NCBI GenBank assembly: GCA_007922225.1
Contig: ML679969.1
Location: forward strand, 16,551,999-16,615,998
Source of the DNA: Emydura subglobosa
Taxonomy: Eukaryota; Chordata; Testudines; Chelidae
Direction of reading: 5' to 3'
Length of the DNA: 64,000 nucleotides
The position numbers were made by a program, and so were the translations under genes. Below are positions 21,624 to 34,529 of the stretch, one piece after another. The number at the start of each line of letters is the position of its first letter. Position 1 is the stretch's first letter. The notes below the pieces were generated by a model, which saw only the letters and a program-made list of their open reading frames with translations, was not told the DNA's origin and ran no database searches.

Positions 21624-24600
21624 ATGATGTTTTCTCCTCCATGTCTTTTATGTTTGTATCTCTTGGCTCCATGTTATTGGGCTTTCAGATGTCAGAACAT
21701 GGGGCCCTCTCCTGAATTCAGGATGGACGGGGATTACACAATTGCAGGATTTTTCCAAATACACAGCTATTCAACGACAGTGAGATCTAGACCTGAAGTT
21801 GACATATGTGACAGGTAAGTGAGAAAACTAGGGCTTGGGGCTGCAACAGATTCTATGTATCAGCACCTACATACTACAGTTAGTATGGCCCGCAGCGGGT
21901 GTGCTGTAATTACTGCTTCACATGCTGTCCAGTATTATGTCATTGCATCCTGAGGCTCACCATCAGTCTGCTAGATCCACCTGTTGCCTCTCATCTTCTT
22001 AGATTTTAAACTCTGGGACAAAGGACCATTCTGTATTTATACAGCACCTAGTACAGTGGGGCTCCTACAACCTAATACAAATAATAATAATAATAATACA
22101 GTGACCAGAGCTTTAGAAATGCTGTTAGACTAGATTAGACAGACACAGAGATGTTTGCCCAACAGAAGGAAATCATATTTAGCAGGAATAGAAACGGGAG
22201 GGGAAACAAGCAGGAAAAAGAGGTGGAATGATGTAGGAAAGCAGATATGGGACAAAGAGACCCACTCCAAATAGACAGGAAGCTGCAACAGAGAAGACAC
22301 ATAATGGGCTGGGAGTTGGGGCATGCAGGGCTCACCTCGCATTAATAAAATGGCAATAGTCCAGAATACCACAGTTTAGCTGGTGTGACTGGCTATTACT
22401 GGAGAAAATCTCTTCTGCAGCCGAGAAACACTCTGTGCAGCAGAGAGGGTCCATCAGAGAGCTCATTATAGCTCCCTACTTCTTTGCTGAGAAGTTCCCA
22501 ATTGGAGAGATGCAGGTGGTTTCTCCTTCTCTTGTACCACCTGAGCAGGAGAAAGGGAGTGGAGCGGGGCAGTGAATCTTTTCCACAGAATGTTGCATAA
22601 GGGGCTGCTGACTAGGAGAGGGGCGTTGGCAACTGGAACTAATAAGGAAGACATGATGTGTGTTGTGCAACAATAAATAGCAGCAGCTTCAGTGCAAACA
22701 TACAAAAGGGAAGATGTTTGTGCTGCTGATCTCATGAATCCCCCGTGAGTCATTGTACACATGGCAGAGGGGGGCACAGGCAGGTGAAGTGACTTATCTA
22801 AGGTCACCCAGAGTGTCAGTGTTAGAGCTCCAGCCTGCCTTGCTCCTGCACATTGTTGTCATGCCAGGCATTGCCCAGAGCACATTTCCAAGAATGAGTG
22901 AAGTAATCACATCTCTCTCTTGCTTCTGCAATGACATCTGTGTTTCTGCAGAGGGGCCTCTGTAAACAGCCATGGCTACCACCTGTTCCAAGCCATGCGA
23001 TTCGCCATCGAGAAGATAAACAACTCCAGCAGCCTCCTCCCCAATGTCACTTTGGGCTATGAGATCTACAACACATGTTCAGAATCTGCCAACATGTATG
23101 CAACACTGAGCATCCTTGCCCAGAGCGGGCAGCATCATGTGGAAGTGCTCAGTGACTTCACACGCTACCAGCCCAAGACTGTGGCTTTGATAGGGCCACA
23201 TAGCAGCCACTTTGCCTGCACCACTGCAGCTATACTGAGCATCCTCCTTATGCCAGAGGTAATCAGTAGCTTGTCAGGAGCAATGCCAACTATATTGTAA
23301 ATGGGATGGTATCTGTGACATGGTCAAACACAGGCGCTATTTGGGGATAATGCTGATTAATTCTGAAGACGAGCAGGGAGAGGGCTTGTGGCTAGGGGCA
23401 GAGAACCAGTGCTCGGTGATGTGAACCCTATGGTCCTTTATGGCCTCTGGGACTCAGTCTCAGTCTGACTGCAGCACCAGTTAGACCCGTTCCTAGCACT
23501 GAGAACGTGACGTGGCAATGCTGCTTACTTGCTTGTTTTCTGAAGATGTCTTGTTGCAGCCACCACTTCCATGTGCTCTCTGAGCACCAGTCCCCCCCAC
23601 ACGAGTCACAGCTCATGCTGGTACCTCCTGCAGTTATTGCTGCTCAGTGTCAATCACCCCCTGCCCCTTGGGTAATTACTGCTCAGTGCTGATCCCCACC
23701 CTGTACCAGTGCCCATCCCCCTTAGGTAACCACTGCTCAGCGAACTCCCTGGTTCCCTTTTGCAGATTAGTTACGAAGCCACCGACGAGATGCTTAGCTT
23801 GAAGCGTGCCTACCCCTCATTCCTGCGCACCATCCCCAGCAACAGGCTGCAGGTGGAGGCTATAGTGCTGCTGCTGCAGGAGTTCAGATGGAACTGGATT
23901 GCGGTGGTGGGCAGCGATGATACCTATGGCAGTTCGGGGATGAAGGCCCTACAAGAAGTTGTGGCAAAGCATGACATCTGTGTCGCCTACCAAGGAATCA
24001 TCCCCATGAAGAAGGATGCCAGCAGCCCAAAGCTGAAGGAGATGGTTAAAGTCCTCCTGGAGACTGGGGTCAACGTCACCGTCGTCTTCTCCAGTGAATA
24101 CAGTGCTGAAGACTTCTTTGCCGTAGTGGTTCAGGAGAATGTGACGGAGAAGGTCTGGCTGGGCACCGAGGCATGGTCTCTAGCCTCGGCAGTCTGGAGC
24201 ATCCCTGGCATCCACACGATCGGCACAGTGATTGGACTGTCACTCAAGCAGGAAAAGCTTCCAGAAATGGAGGAATATGAGTCTGCCCATGTGAACTCAG
24301 AGCAAACCAACGCAGCCATGTGTGCCCCTGATTTGGGTGCTGGAGGGAGGGATGGTGGGAGCGGCAGCAATACCAGCAGCAGTGAGAGCACCAGCCAAAG
24401 CTGCAATCAGGTCTGCACAAGGTGCCACTCACTCACTCTAGCACCCCAGGCCTTTGACATCCGGGCCTCCTTTAACGTGCACTCAGCGGTGTACGCTGTG
24501 GCCCTTGGCCTCCACCACTTGCTGGGTTGCTGCTCGGGAGTGTGCAGCAAGGACAAAGTCTATCCCTGGCAGGTGAGTGGGTCACTGGGAACCCCCTTCC

Positions 24601-27600
24601 CTCCCTCCCGTCTACAGGAGTGAAAAGGTCCACTCTGGCAACTCCCTTGTGTGAAGCTGCAGGGGCTGCCCAGAGCTAAGGACAGGTTTGACTATGCTGT
24701 AGTGAGAGGCAGAGGGCTGGAGGTAGAAGGGAGCACAAGTATCTAGCAGGAGCCTACCAGCTCCAAGCTCTACCTGAGAGGTGCATGCCGTCAAAGCGGC
24801 TACAAGGTTTTAGGGCTGGTGAATTTAGTCCCAGAACATGTCAGCACGGCCCTGCCATTGGTGCCCTGGAGAGACCATCTCTAAATAGAAGAGAGGATGG
24901 ATGGTCTAGTGGTTGGGCACTAGTAAGGGACCTGGGACATGTGGGTTCAATTTCCTTCTTCCCTACAGACTGTGTGCCTTTGGGATGTTGCTTATGGTAA
25001 AATTTTCAAAAGCATCTAAGTGACTTAGAAGCCTCAATCTCCTTGAAAGTCAGTGGGGTGTAGGTGCTTTTGAAAAATATACCATTAGTGTCTCTGCCTC
25101 AGTTCTCCATCTGTAATATGGGGATAACAGCACCATCCTGGCTCCCGGTGGTGGGGGAATTCATGAGGAAGAGGAAAGCAGCAAAGAAAGGGACCCTCAC
25201 CTCCGGTTAAGGCCCTAACCTGTCCCTCATTGGGGTCTTTGCCCCAGCAGCTGAAGTTGCATGTGGGAAGCTCGGGGATTTTCTGTCTGTGGCCCTTGTG
25301 TTTTACAGCTCCTGGAAAAAATCAAGCAGGTGAATTTCGCTCTGCAGAAGAACCAGTTGTATTTTGATGCCAATGGGGACCCTCTGATAGGCTATGACGT
25401 TGTTATGTGGAAGTGGACTGGCCTGACCTGGTCTTTTGATGTAATTGGGTCTTTCATTCGGAACCCAGATAGTCTGAACATTGACTGGGCTGGAAGCCTG
25501 TGGCATACAAAGGATAATCAGGTAATATAGCATCTGAGCCACATATTGGGAAGGGAGGGGCTTGCAGAGGGTAGAGCAGTGGCACCAGAGATTTTCTTAG
25601 AATTACAAACAAAAACAATCTCTCTTTAGTCCTGAAACTCGACCCTAGGTACAGCTTTGTGTCCCAGTGCTTGGGGGAGCAGAATTCTGTGCCCTGGGAG
25701 GGGCCTGCTTCCCAACTTCTTTTCCTGTGCTGACTCCCTGAGTCACATTTTCTGGTCATGGTCAGGTCAGCTGCTCCCCGGGGCTGGCTCCTGGACTCTT
25801 TCCCATAGCAGGGTGAAACTGGGGTGCTCAGTATTTCAGGGCCTGCAGTTCCACACGTTGATTCTGACCATAGGCTCGGTAACAACTGGGGCTAGCAGTA
25901 CAGGGAACAGAGCGCTAAACAGGCTCCTGCCTCCTGCTTGCATCTTAATTCTCAGGAAAATCTATCTCAGGAAGAATCACCCCAGGCATGGCCCCGTGCT
26001 GCCACGACACACTGCCCTGCCTCTGCTTCAGCCCCATGGCTATCAGCCACCTGCCTCTGCATCCCACCTGGCTGTCCTGACCCCTTTCCTGGATACCAAG
26101 GTTCCTGGAAATAGGAACAGACTTCTGGGGGTCAGTCACAGCAGGAACTCAGCCCTGCTCAGTCTGTGCTGCTTCCCAGCTGTCTCAGGCTGTGATGGGT
26201 GCTTTCTCCTTGCAGGTCTGACCCTTGCTATGCTTTCATCTAGGTGCCGGTGTCAGTGTGTTCAAAGGTCTGCGTAAAAGGAGAGAAGAGGCTGCAGGTC
26301 GGGCTTCACCAATGCTGCTTTGACTGTGTGGCCTGCCCCAGAGGAACCTTCCTGAACAGGAGTGGTCAGTAGCACGTGGAGCTGCTCCTCCAAGTGTGGA
26401 GGGCCAGAGGCAGCACGAGCTGGCTAATCTTGTCCCTGCCATTCCTGTGTTCCTCTCCTGTGCACCTGGCTCCACGCTCCTCTTGTACATGCTTACTCCA
26501 GCCCTTCTCTGTGCGCTTTACTTTCTACTTTCTTCTCATCTTCCATCCTGGTCCCAGCAGTTTCCTCTTCTCCCCCTCTCATTCCCCTTCTCTTGCAGGG
26601 CCTGGTGAATAGTCTCTGAGATGCAGTGCAGCTTGCTCTCTNNNNNNNNNNNNNNNNNNNNNNNNNNNNNNNNNNNNNNNNNNNNNNNNNNNNNNNNNNN
26701 NNNNNNNNNNNNNNNNNNNNNNNNNNNNNNNNNNNNNNNNNNNNNNNNNNNNNNNNNNNNNNNNNNNNNNNNNNNNNNNNNNNNNNNNNNNNNNNNNNNN
26801 NNNNNNNNNNNNNNNNNNNNNNNNNNNNNNNNNNNNNNNNNNNNNNNNNNNNNNNNNNNNNNNNNNNNNNNNNNNNNNNNNNNNNNNNNNNNNNNNNNNN
26901 NNNNNNNNNNNNNNNNNNNNNNNNNNNNNNNNNNNNNNNNNNNNNNNNNNNNNNNNNNNNNNNNNNNNNNNNNNNNNNNNNNNNNNNNNNNNNNNNNNNN
27001 NNNNNNNNNNNNNNNNNNNNNNNNNNNNNNNNNNNNNNNNNGGTGCTGCCTGCCCTGGGAGGATTGGTGGGACAGGCAGACAGACAGACAAACCCAGAAA
27101 GAATAAGCAGCCCCAGATGGCAATAACCCCCATGGCAGAATTTGGTTAGTGAAGAGTCAACGGTGCTGGAAGCAATAAGGAAATGCTGGGGGGAGGTGGA
27201 GGTGGTGCCCAGGGCTGGCTGCAGGATTATCTGATCCCCACTGTGCCAGCTATACATGCAATTCTATGGCAAGAGAACATCTTTGGCTCCTTCGCTCTCG
27301 CTCAGTAGAAGCCAGCAGTCCCCACGTTCCACGAGAGCCTGAGCTTTGGGCAACAGCCAACAGTGAAGAGCCTCAGTAGTAAGTTACTCAGTGAACTGCC
27401 CCCCTTCCTCCCCCCCACAAAGCCCAGCCAGCTGGTGTGAGCACCTCTGCATATAACCTGCAGCCCAAGGGGAGAGCACTGCTGCAGACATCGCCCAGCC
27501 TTGGTGGGGCTGTTGCATCTGCTGGATATTGGAGCACACAGCACATGCCCTCTCCCTGCATGTGCTCTGTACATTACCAGAACCAGGACTCCAGCTGGGA

Positions 27601-28983
27601 CACAGCTGGTCTATAAGCCTTAGCTCACCCAGCTAAGCCAACAGCAGCTGCTGCCCCTAGCTAAACTGGGAGGAGCCATGCTGGGGCGGGGACACTCTAC
27701 AGACCAGAGCTCTCCCATTCCAGTCCCCCAGTGGTCTCATAGTCACTGGAATCGCAACTACTTACACCAGGGCTGAGGCCTTAGGTTTGCCCACTTTTAT
27801 ACTGTCTCACTGAACCCCAGGTCATTAAAGACCCTAAGGCACTTTTCATAAGGGCTGGGTGATTATCCCCAGCATTTGTGCTCCACCCCAGAGGCAGCTG
27901 CATCCCAGTTGTGGGTATTCCCTATGCACAACTTGTTAAGTGCTTTCGGATCCTTTCAGGCAAGAGGTGCTATAGGAAGGCAGGTCATTACTACCATAAC
28001 CAGTTCGGTGTATGAGCAGCATCTCAGCTCCTCCCCTCCCTTCCCTTGCAGACCTGTACAATTGCCAGCTCTGTGGAACAGATCAGTGGGCCCCAATGAG
28101 GAGCGAAATCTGCTTCAACCGGACCATCGAGTTCCTGCGCTGGGCTGACCCCATCTCCTGGGCCTTGTTGACCGCCATCACGCTGCTGCTGCTGCTCCTG
28201 GCAGGGACAGCTGCCCTCTTTGTCCAGAATCTCACTACACCAGTGGTCAAGTCAGCAGGCGGCAGGATGTGCTTCCTCATGCTGGGCTCTCTGATCTGCG
28301 GCTGCTGTAGTCTTTACTGCTACATTGGGGAGCCCACCTGGTACACATGCCTGCCGAGGGTGCCTGTCTTTTCCATCAGCCTCACCATTTGCCTCTCATG
28401 CATTGCGACCCGCTCCTTCCAGATTGTCTGCATCTTCAAACTGGCTTCTAAGTGGCCTGCCCTCTATGGAGCCTGGGTGAGGCACAATGGACCCAACCTG
28501 TTCATTGGAGCCAGCACAGCCATCCAGGTGGTGTTGTGCCTGGTCTCGCTCAGCATCAGCCCCCCAGTGCCCAGCAAGGACTATGAGACCTTTGTGGAGC
28601 TGATCATCTTCCAATGCTCGGAAGGTGACTCTGTGTGGCCTGTCACACGGCTGCTCTACAACATATTGCTCAGCATCTGCTGCTTTGTCATCAGCTACAT
28701 GGGGAAGGACCTGCCCGAGAACTACAACGAGGCCAAGTGCATCACCTGCAGCCTGCTCATCAACTTCAGCTGTTTCATCTGCTACCTCACCACCTACATC
28801 GTCTACCGAGGCAAGTACCAGGCAGCCATCACTGGGCTGGTCACCTTGTGCACCCTCACCGGGATCTTCGGAGGCTACTTCATCCCCAAGGTCTACATCA
28901 TCCTCTTCCGAGCGGAGCTCAACACCACTGAGCACTGCCAGATGTCTATCCAGAGCTACACCAGGAAGAGGAGCTCTGATTGA
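21624..28983 (+). CDS. TAS1R1: TAS1R1, umami/amino-acid taste receptor subunit (6 exons)
   Basis: Class C GPCR that pairs with TAS1R3 at the taste-cell membrane to sense L-amino acids. Exons 21624-21814, 22952-23258, 23766-24572, 25309-25521, 26244-26364 and 28052-28983 have GT-AG borders and sum to 2571 nt, giving 856 aa; human has 841. A hydrophobic signal peptide (about residues 1-20) leads the Venus-flytrap domain (about 30-500). A nine-cysteine linker (about 507-570) follows in exons 5-6. The seven membrane segments lie in exon 6 (about 580-832), ending with the class C FIPKVY motif. All six exons are open, so the gene looks functional. A 400-base gap lies in intron 5. A low-complexity loop in exon 3 is the main departure from human. 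Confidence 0.96.
21940..22098 (+). repeat. Dispersed SINE-like tail ending in (ATA)n
   Basis: Contains CTGTATTTATACAGCACCTA and GTACAGTGGGGCTCCTACAA, then runs into an ATA microsatellite (22079-22098). Such 'cagcgcctagcacaatgggg' tails are widespread in sauropsid genomes (from memory). TAS1R1 intron 1. Confidence 0.5.
22745..22835 (-). repeat. MIR-like SINE fragment
   Basis: GAAGTGACTTATCTAAGGTC followed by ACCCAGAGTGTCAGTGTTAG matches the MIR core in antisense. It lies about 120 bases before TAS1R1 exon 2. Confidence 0.5.
24321..24404 (+). other. TAS1R1: Low-complexity Gly/Ser loop in the TAS1R1 Venus-flytrap domain
   Basis: Encodes residues Cys352 to Cys379. The interior is rich in Gly, Ser and Thr ([20 protein letters not shown]). 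The human protein has a much shorter Cys-bounded stretch here. The DNA is GGN/AGC-rich, suggesting slippage expansion. The frame is kept and it is not near an exon border. Confidence 0.75.
24893..25165 (+). repeat. tRNA-derived SINE copy
   Basis: An A-box-like GATGGTCTAGTGGTTGGGCA and a B-box-like GTGGGTTCAATTTCC form a tRNA-related head. The tail has GCCTCAGTTCTCCATCTGTA and ATGGGGATAACAGCACC. An extra 'TTTTCAAAAGCATCTAAGTG' block sits between them. TAS1R1 intron 3. Confidence 0.7.
26642..27041. other. Assembly gap of 400 N
   Basis: Run of N in TAS1R1 intron 5, between exon 5 (ends 26364) and exon 6 (starts 28052). The coding frame joins correctly across it, so no exon needs to be missing. 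Confidence 1.
28052..28983 (+). CDS. TAS1R1: TAS1R1 exon 6, seven-transmembrane exon
   Basis: Begins with AC completing the split Asp codon, then [14 protein letters not shown] (end of the Cys-rich linker) and seven hydrophobic helices. It retains [13 protein letters not shown] and ends with the cytoplasmic tail [12 protein letters not shown]. Confidence 0.95.
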
Positions 28984-31199
28984 GCCCAGCTGGTGGGGGA
29001 GCGAAGGGGGGGGTCTGTATGGGGGATGTGTTCTGTGCTCTCAGCCTCCCAGTGTGGGGGATAAGGGGTCACGGATTTCTGCAGGGAGCTGCAGGGGGGC
29101 TCTAGCGGCTGCTGGGGATGAGCTGGGGAGGGAGGTGCAGGGGGTTGGGCTCAGGTGGGGAGGGTGGAGTGAGGCCGCAGTGAGATGAGCTTAGGCCTGT
29201 GACTCCCTGCCACCAGTAACCAATCCTGTTGGGCTGTGAGGCGAAAGCAGCTCTGTGGGGAATGGAGGAGGAAGTGGGCACATTGTGGGAGTGCAGGGGA
29301 CAGATGGGAGCACACTGGCCAATGTGGGGCTGTGCTGGGGGAGGTGGCAGTGAGAATAGGACAGACTGGAGAGTTCCCACCGTCCAGTGGGAATAAGCGC
29401 TGACAAAGCTGGGCCCGGGGCCTCGCCTCTCTCTCCCAGCCAGCCTGTGGGGCAAGGGACAACTCAGCCGCCATACTCTTCGTCTTCCTTGTGAGTGGAA
29501 AGCCAGCTCCGTGCTGGAGCCACGTGCAGGGGCCTGCACAGAACACAGAGGTTGTGACCCCCACAGCCTGCTGGACGAGGGAGTTTAGGGGCAGAGCAGC
29601 AAGGTCAGCCCAGGTAGTAACGCTTTGTTCTGCTCAAGGAGAGAAAGAAAACCCCCATTTGTAGCTTCTCCAGCCCTCCAAGGGACAGTGCTTCCCAGAG
29701 CCCCACTGCTGCAGGGCTGCGCTTTGTGGCAGCACAGGGCCAGCTCCATGAGCTAAAGCAGATCCTTAGCCTGGCTCTCTGATCCACCCTTTCCAGCATT
29801 CAGGAGCACGGACTCCCACTGTTATCCCCTGCATGGCATCCTCATAGCCACAAGGTAGAAGCACTGCCTGCCACCTGCCCAGTTCCAGCCTTTGCAGAGC
29901 AAGTCAGGTGCTGGGAATGGAATGGCAAAGAGAGGCACAAACCAGACGGCACAAGTCATACTGTGTGCTGGCTATTAAACCCATGTCCCCCCAGAGACAG
30001 AACCTGGCTTTTCTTCTCTCCCTACAAAACAGCTGGTGAATGGGGCTGGGGTGGGAACAGGAGTGCGCAGCATGGAGCCCCAGGAGACTATTGATGATTT
30101 GCTCATGCCTCCCTGGAACTGAGAGGCCTGATGGTTTCAGAGCTGATCTCTCAAGTTGGTTACCCAAGAAGAGTCAGAACAGTGTCCTGACAGGCTGGGA
30201 CCATTGGCCTTCTCAGCTCAAGGTGGGAAGGGAAGGGCTGAGCACACTGGCCAACACAGGATGAAAACACCCCTTTCCTAGCAAGTGTTCATGTGGGCAG
30301 AGAAATGGGTGGGGAACATGCTGCGTCTCAGCACCAGGCACATGGCACCCATGAGGCTCATCGCTCCCACAGCCATGAGGAACACTAAGCAGAGGTAACT
30401 CACATAGAGAGCACTCAGAGATCCAGGCCCCATGCCCTTCTCTTCATTGCAGCTGAAGCCATCTCACTGTGCCATCAGCCCCTCCCTCTCGCCTTCCCCA
30501 CAGGCTGTTCCTCGGCTTGAAGTTCAGAAATTAAATGCGATTTTAGTCAGATAATTTTACTGTCAAGCTGCCATTGAATATAATACAGAGGAGAAAAAAA
30601 CCCAAATGTCCCTCCAGAAACACGTGGGCAACAGCACCCAAAAGGCCACTAACAGTCTATCAAACTTCAGTGAAAACTCACTCCCCACTGCACTACAGCC
30701 CTTAGCTACCCAATGCCTATCCCTGGGAGTTACAAGACCTTTTGCCAGCACAGCAGTATGGTGACTGGCTGCAAGCTGCGATTCCCAGGGCCTGCTGCAT
30801 TTGCCTAGGGAGGCTGAATGCAGGAGCGTTGCTCCTCTCCAGGGGAGTCGCTCAGTTGTCAATCAGTTTTCATCTGAAAGCACCCAGGGGAATAACATTT
30901 GCTGCCATGTGTCTGAGGTTCCCTTCCAACCAAGTATCCCAGCAATGGCCAAGGGGATGGAGTTGTTCTGCCTGAAGCGATTTATAGCCTGTTCCTCAAT
31001 GACGGGTCTCTTTCTGCCAGTGCGTCCAAAGCCCCTCTGCTTTCCCTGCGGCATGGGGACAGGCTCCCACCCAGCAGTCTCCTATTTGTGCCTTGTGCTC
31101 CAGGAATGATGCGAACTGCAGTGCCCCCTGCACAAACCCCACACCCACATACACCTTGTAGCCTTGTGGCCTGTCGCCTTGGATTCACTGCCAGGCTTA

Positions 31200-32312
31200 A
31201 GGCTTTGTCAGGGAACAGTTTTATTCTTCAGCATAAAACCTAGGCCAAACAAGACCCAGTTCTGCCTGTAACCCATCCTGTGCCCAGGGTAGCCACCTGA
31301 AATTGCCAAGGTCAGGGCAGGCTGCAAACAGAGAGCAGATTCTCCCAGCACTGGTGGGTGGCACTGAAGCCAGACTTCCCAACCAGCCACAAACTGCACT
31401 TCTGAATCCCCAGAGAAGCCAGTATACAAATGCACATAGCCCCCTTTACTGCATTTCAGTTCCTGGCTCCCAAATCAGCACTAGGTCCAGTAAAGAGACC
31501 AGTTATTTAAACTCTATGCTCTTTACTAAAAAGGTTCCCTCTGACCCCCAAAGGGTCAGCCACAGTACCAGTTCAATATAAGTTTGGATCTTACCTAAAA
31601 TACCATGCTGCCAGCCAATCCTTTGGTAACTAAAACGAAAGATTTATTATAAAAAGAAAGAAAGAAACCATAAGAGAAATGTTAAAGGATTAGAGCAATC
31701 AGATACATACAAATGATTGAAAGTCCATATACATCAAGTTTCTGGGAGAATTGTGGAGTTACAGGCTTGTACAGTTCCTCTGGTATACAACCGACACCTG
31801 GATGGGTCTTAGTTCTTCGGTTCAGTTGCAAGTGAATTGATCCAGGGGCAGATATATGTCAATAACTGAACAGGAACAAAGGCAAAATGGTTTCTGTGGT
31901 TTGATCTTATATACCCTCTGTCTCTGGCCATGTGGCCTGTGGAAACTTACAGGAGCCAAAATGGAGTCCAGAGTCACATGGGCCAATCCTAGTAACTCTT
32001 CAGGTATGCCTTTAGTTTCTTCCTGGGTCCTTTGCTTTTGTAAAGGTTTTGATGGGTCATTAAGTGGGCTATTGTCCTGCCGCCTCTCTGTCTGGGGTGT
32101 ATCCCAGCCAGCACAATTTGAAATACAGGTACATCAAATATGTCCATAACTTCCATTACAGATATAACACATGAACATAACTATTGTCATCTGACTTAGT
32201 ACATTATAACCTCTCCAACAGTACCTAACATGGCATATCTCACATGAATTATTATGATTTTGACACACTGATGTTAACCAATATGATAAATGCCCCCCCC
32301 CCCCCCCCCCCC
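31200..32312 (-). repeat. LTR-like block, candidate solo endogenous-retrovirus LTR
   Basis: On the minus strand a G-run (32293-32312, purine-tract-like) is followed by about 1 kb of AT-rich, U3-like sequence, then an AATAAA at about 31220 in 'GAAGAATAAAACTG'. A second AT-rich box lies near 31640. Clear TG...CA ends and target duplications were not found. It could instead be an unrelated repeat. Confidence 0.3.
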
Positions 32313-32319
32313 GCCCCCC
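32293..32319. repeat. Poly-C tract (C20 G C6)
   Basis: Twenty uninterrupted C residues, one G, then six C. Such homopolymers are prone to sequencing-length error. Confidence 0.98.
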
Positions 32320-32529
32320 AACCACTGGGACCCCCCCAGCCCGAGACTGGGGTAGAAGGAAGCAATCAAGCTCCTGAATATACCTAAAGGGCCCCCGTCA
32401 TTCAGATAGTGCCCACCATGGGCTCTATCTCCCAGAGGCATTTCCTCTTGGATCTCTCAGCACTGAAAGGAGGACCACACACCGCACTGCAGCCTGCAGC
32501 AGGAGCCTATCTCCATCCTTCCCACATGA

Positions 32530-32760
32530 GGCCAGGTCTACACTACTTACTTTGCTTAAACTTAGGTCGCTGAAGGGTGTGAATAAGCACCCCATTGAAC
32601 AACATAAGTTTACACCAACCTAAGCACCGGTGTAGACAGCACTCTGTCAGACAGTGGGAAAGCATCTCCCTCCAACATAGCTACTGCCACTCATGGAAGT
32701 GGATTTGTTATTCCGTTGGCATAGAGCATCTTCACCAGACACGCCCCTAGTGTAGCCTAC
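32530..32760. mobile_element. MITE with GGTCTACACTA-type inverted ends
   Basis: The left end GGCCAGGTCTACACTA pairs with the inverse of the right end, GTAGGCTACACTAGGGGCG. It is internally diverged and non-coding. It belongs to the same broad end-type as the elements at 18304, 54663 and 60538. Confidence 0.5.
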
Positions 32761-34529
32761 TCTTGAGTCACTTGGTGGCTTGATAATCCCTTACTCCCTT
32801 CCCAGATGGGTCTGATAGTTGAATGGGGCTAGTTGGCCTTGGCCCCCGGCCCTTAAAGGGGCAGACCACCTGTTACACACTCCTCACCACAGACATGATG
32901 CACTGTGCAGGCACCCATATATAAACACTGCACACACTCATCACGCATGCTGTACACTAGGCAGAGGAACACTTGCTATGCCCTAAGAAGGTTGTGAGCA
33001 GGCACTTGCCTGCCCCTAACTTTGTTATTCAACCACCTCCTTGAGTAGAGCAACTCCCCTTCTTCCTACAAGCTCAGTCAGGTCAGCCTAGTTAGTACTT
33101 GGAAGGGGAGATTTGCAGGGAACTGCTAGCGGCTGGTGCTTCCTCAATAACGTCAGTCAGGAGCTGAGAACCTAGGATGCTGCTGCTGGAGGAGATACAA
33201 CACTTAGCTCCTGCCCTCTGTGGCCAGTGAAGATTCTGTGGCTTTTATTGGGGAGACTGGAGATGGAATCAGAGTGCATCCCAATTCCTGTGTCATGGAA
33301 AATATCACGCAGCTACTTAATTTGGGTTGGATCAAGCAGAACTTTAATTGTGACAAACACACAGAAAGCTATAGCTATAGAGAAGCCCAGGCAGCATGTC
33401 CCCGTGCTGATCTCTGGAACTTCACCATGGTACAAAGTACAGATGGCTTATATAGGTTTGTTTAAGATTCCTTTTTACATACAGATCCTATAGTGGAGTT
33501 TCTGATACTTAACAGGTCATCTACCGCACATAGGGTACTTATAACACATAATGGGGGTCTCCCGGTGCCAGCAAGTCCCGAGTCACATATAGTCACTTGT
33601 TATCTATCTGACAGGGTACGGCTGGGTGCGGCTTCAAAGGTAGTTAATGTCTTACAACATAGACCAACGATTTTGCATTTCTATTGCAGTTCTAAGACAT
33701 CCTGCCCGAATTTAGCATTTCTATCACAGTTCCAGTCTAAGGTATCTTGTCTGAATTTTTGTGATTCCACACCTGCCATGCGAGATCACAGTCTGCCTCA
33801 CTAAACCTGCAACAGTTTCATTTGGGCCTGGGATTCTTTTTCATTTCCTCTCCAGAACGTTGGTATTATGCTGCTGTCTTGCTCTGCCTCCCCAGAGGTG
33901 GCTGCATTTCTGTGTGCTGTGAATTGATCTCTGTACATCCCTTGCGTGTTGCTGTGCAGCTTCTGGAGCTCATGTTTATGAAGTGGAAGTGCTAGAGATG
34001 TGTGCTGTGTCATTACTACACATGCTTAGCTTATTTACCCTCATTATTCTGTGTATTATGGTCATGCCTAGAGACCCGACCAAGAAAAGGGCCCCAATGT
34101 GCTGCATAGCAAGAGGGAGCCTCTGCCCTCAAAGAGTTTATAATCTAAAGCGACGAGACAGAAAGGCTGCCAGGGAAACGGCAGCACAGGGTTGGGTTCT
34201 TACTTCGCCGTGATGTAAGAACCTAACCCTCCCATTTCAGGAGCACATTCATTTTTTTCCTGTGAAAATCTTGGACAGGAAATTGGTTTATTCCACCACA
34301 CGCAGCCAGCTGGTGTCACGAGGAAGTGCCGTGCAGATGGTGAGCTCTGTGACAAGGCTGAGGTGAGAAGGGCATGGCCACTTTGTCTGTACTCTCAGTG
34401 CAGTGAACAAGTCAGCTGTGTCAGATGTGAGACACTAGGGGGTGCTCCTTGTAGTATCTTTTGCTGGAAACAGGATCCTCCCAGGGGCTTTGGGATCCCC
34501 CAAAGGCAGGAATTTGGGGAAGCCCAGCA

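Noticed and set aside
24893..24960. tRNA gene
   Set aside because: A-box and B-box-like blocks are present but no cloverleaf closes and a MIR-like tail follows; it is the head of a SINE.
26493..27257. Long open frames across 26642-27041
   Set aside because: They read through a run of N and are artefacts.
28396..28935. 179-codon minus-strand frame over TAS1R1 exon 6
   Set aside because: Antisense shadow of the seven-helix coding exon.
29102..29564. Minus-strand frames after the TAS1R1 stop
   Set aside because: GC-rich sequence with overlapping frames, no domain, no splice support.
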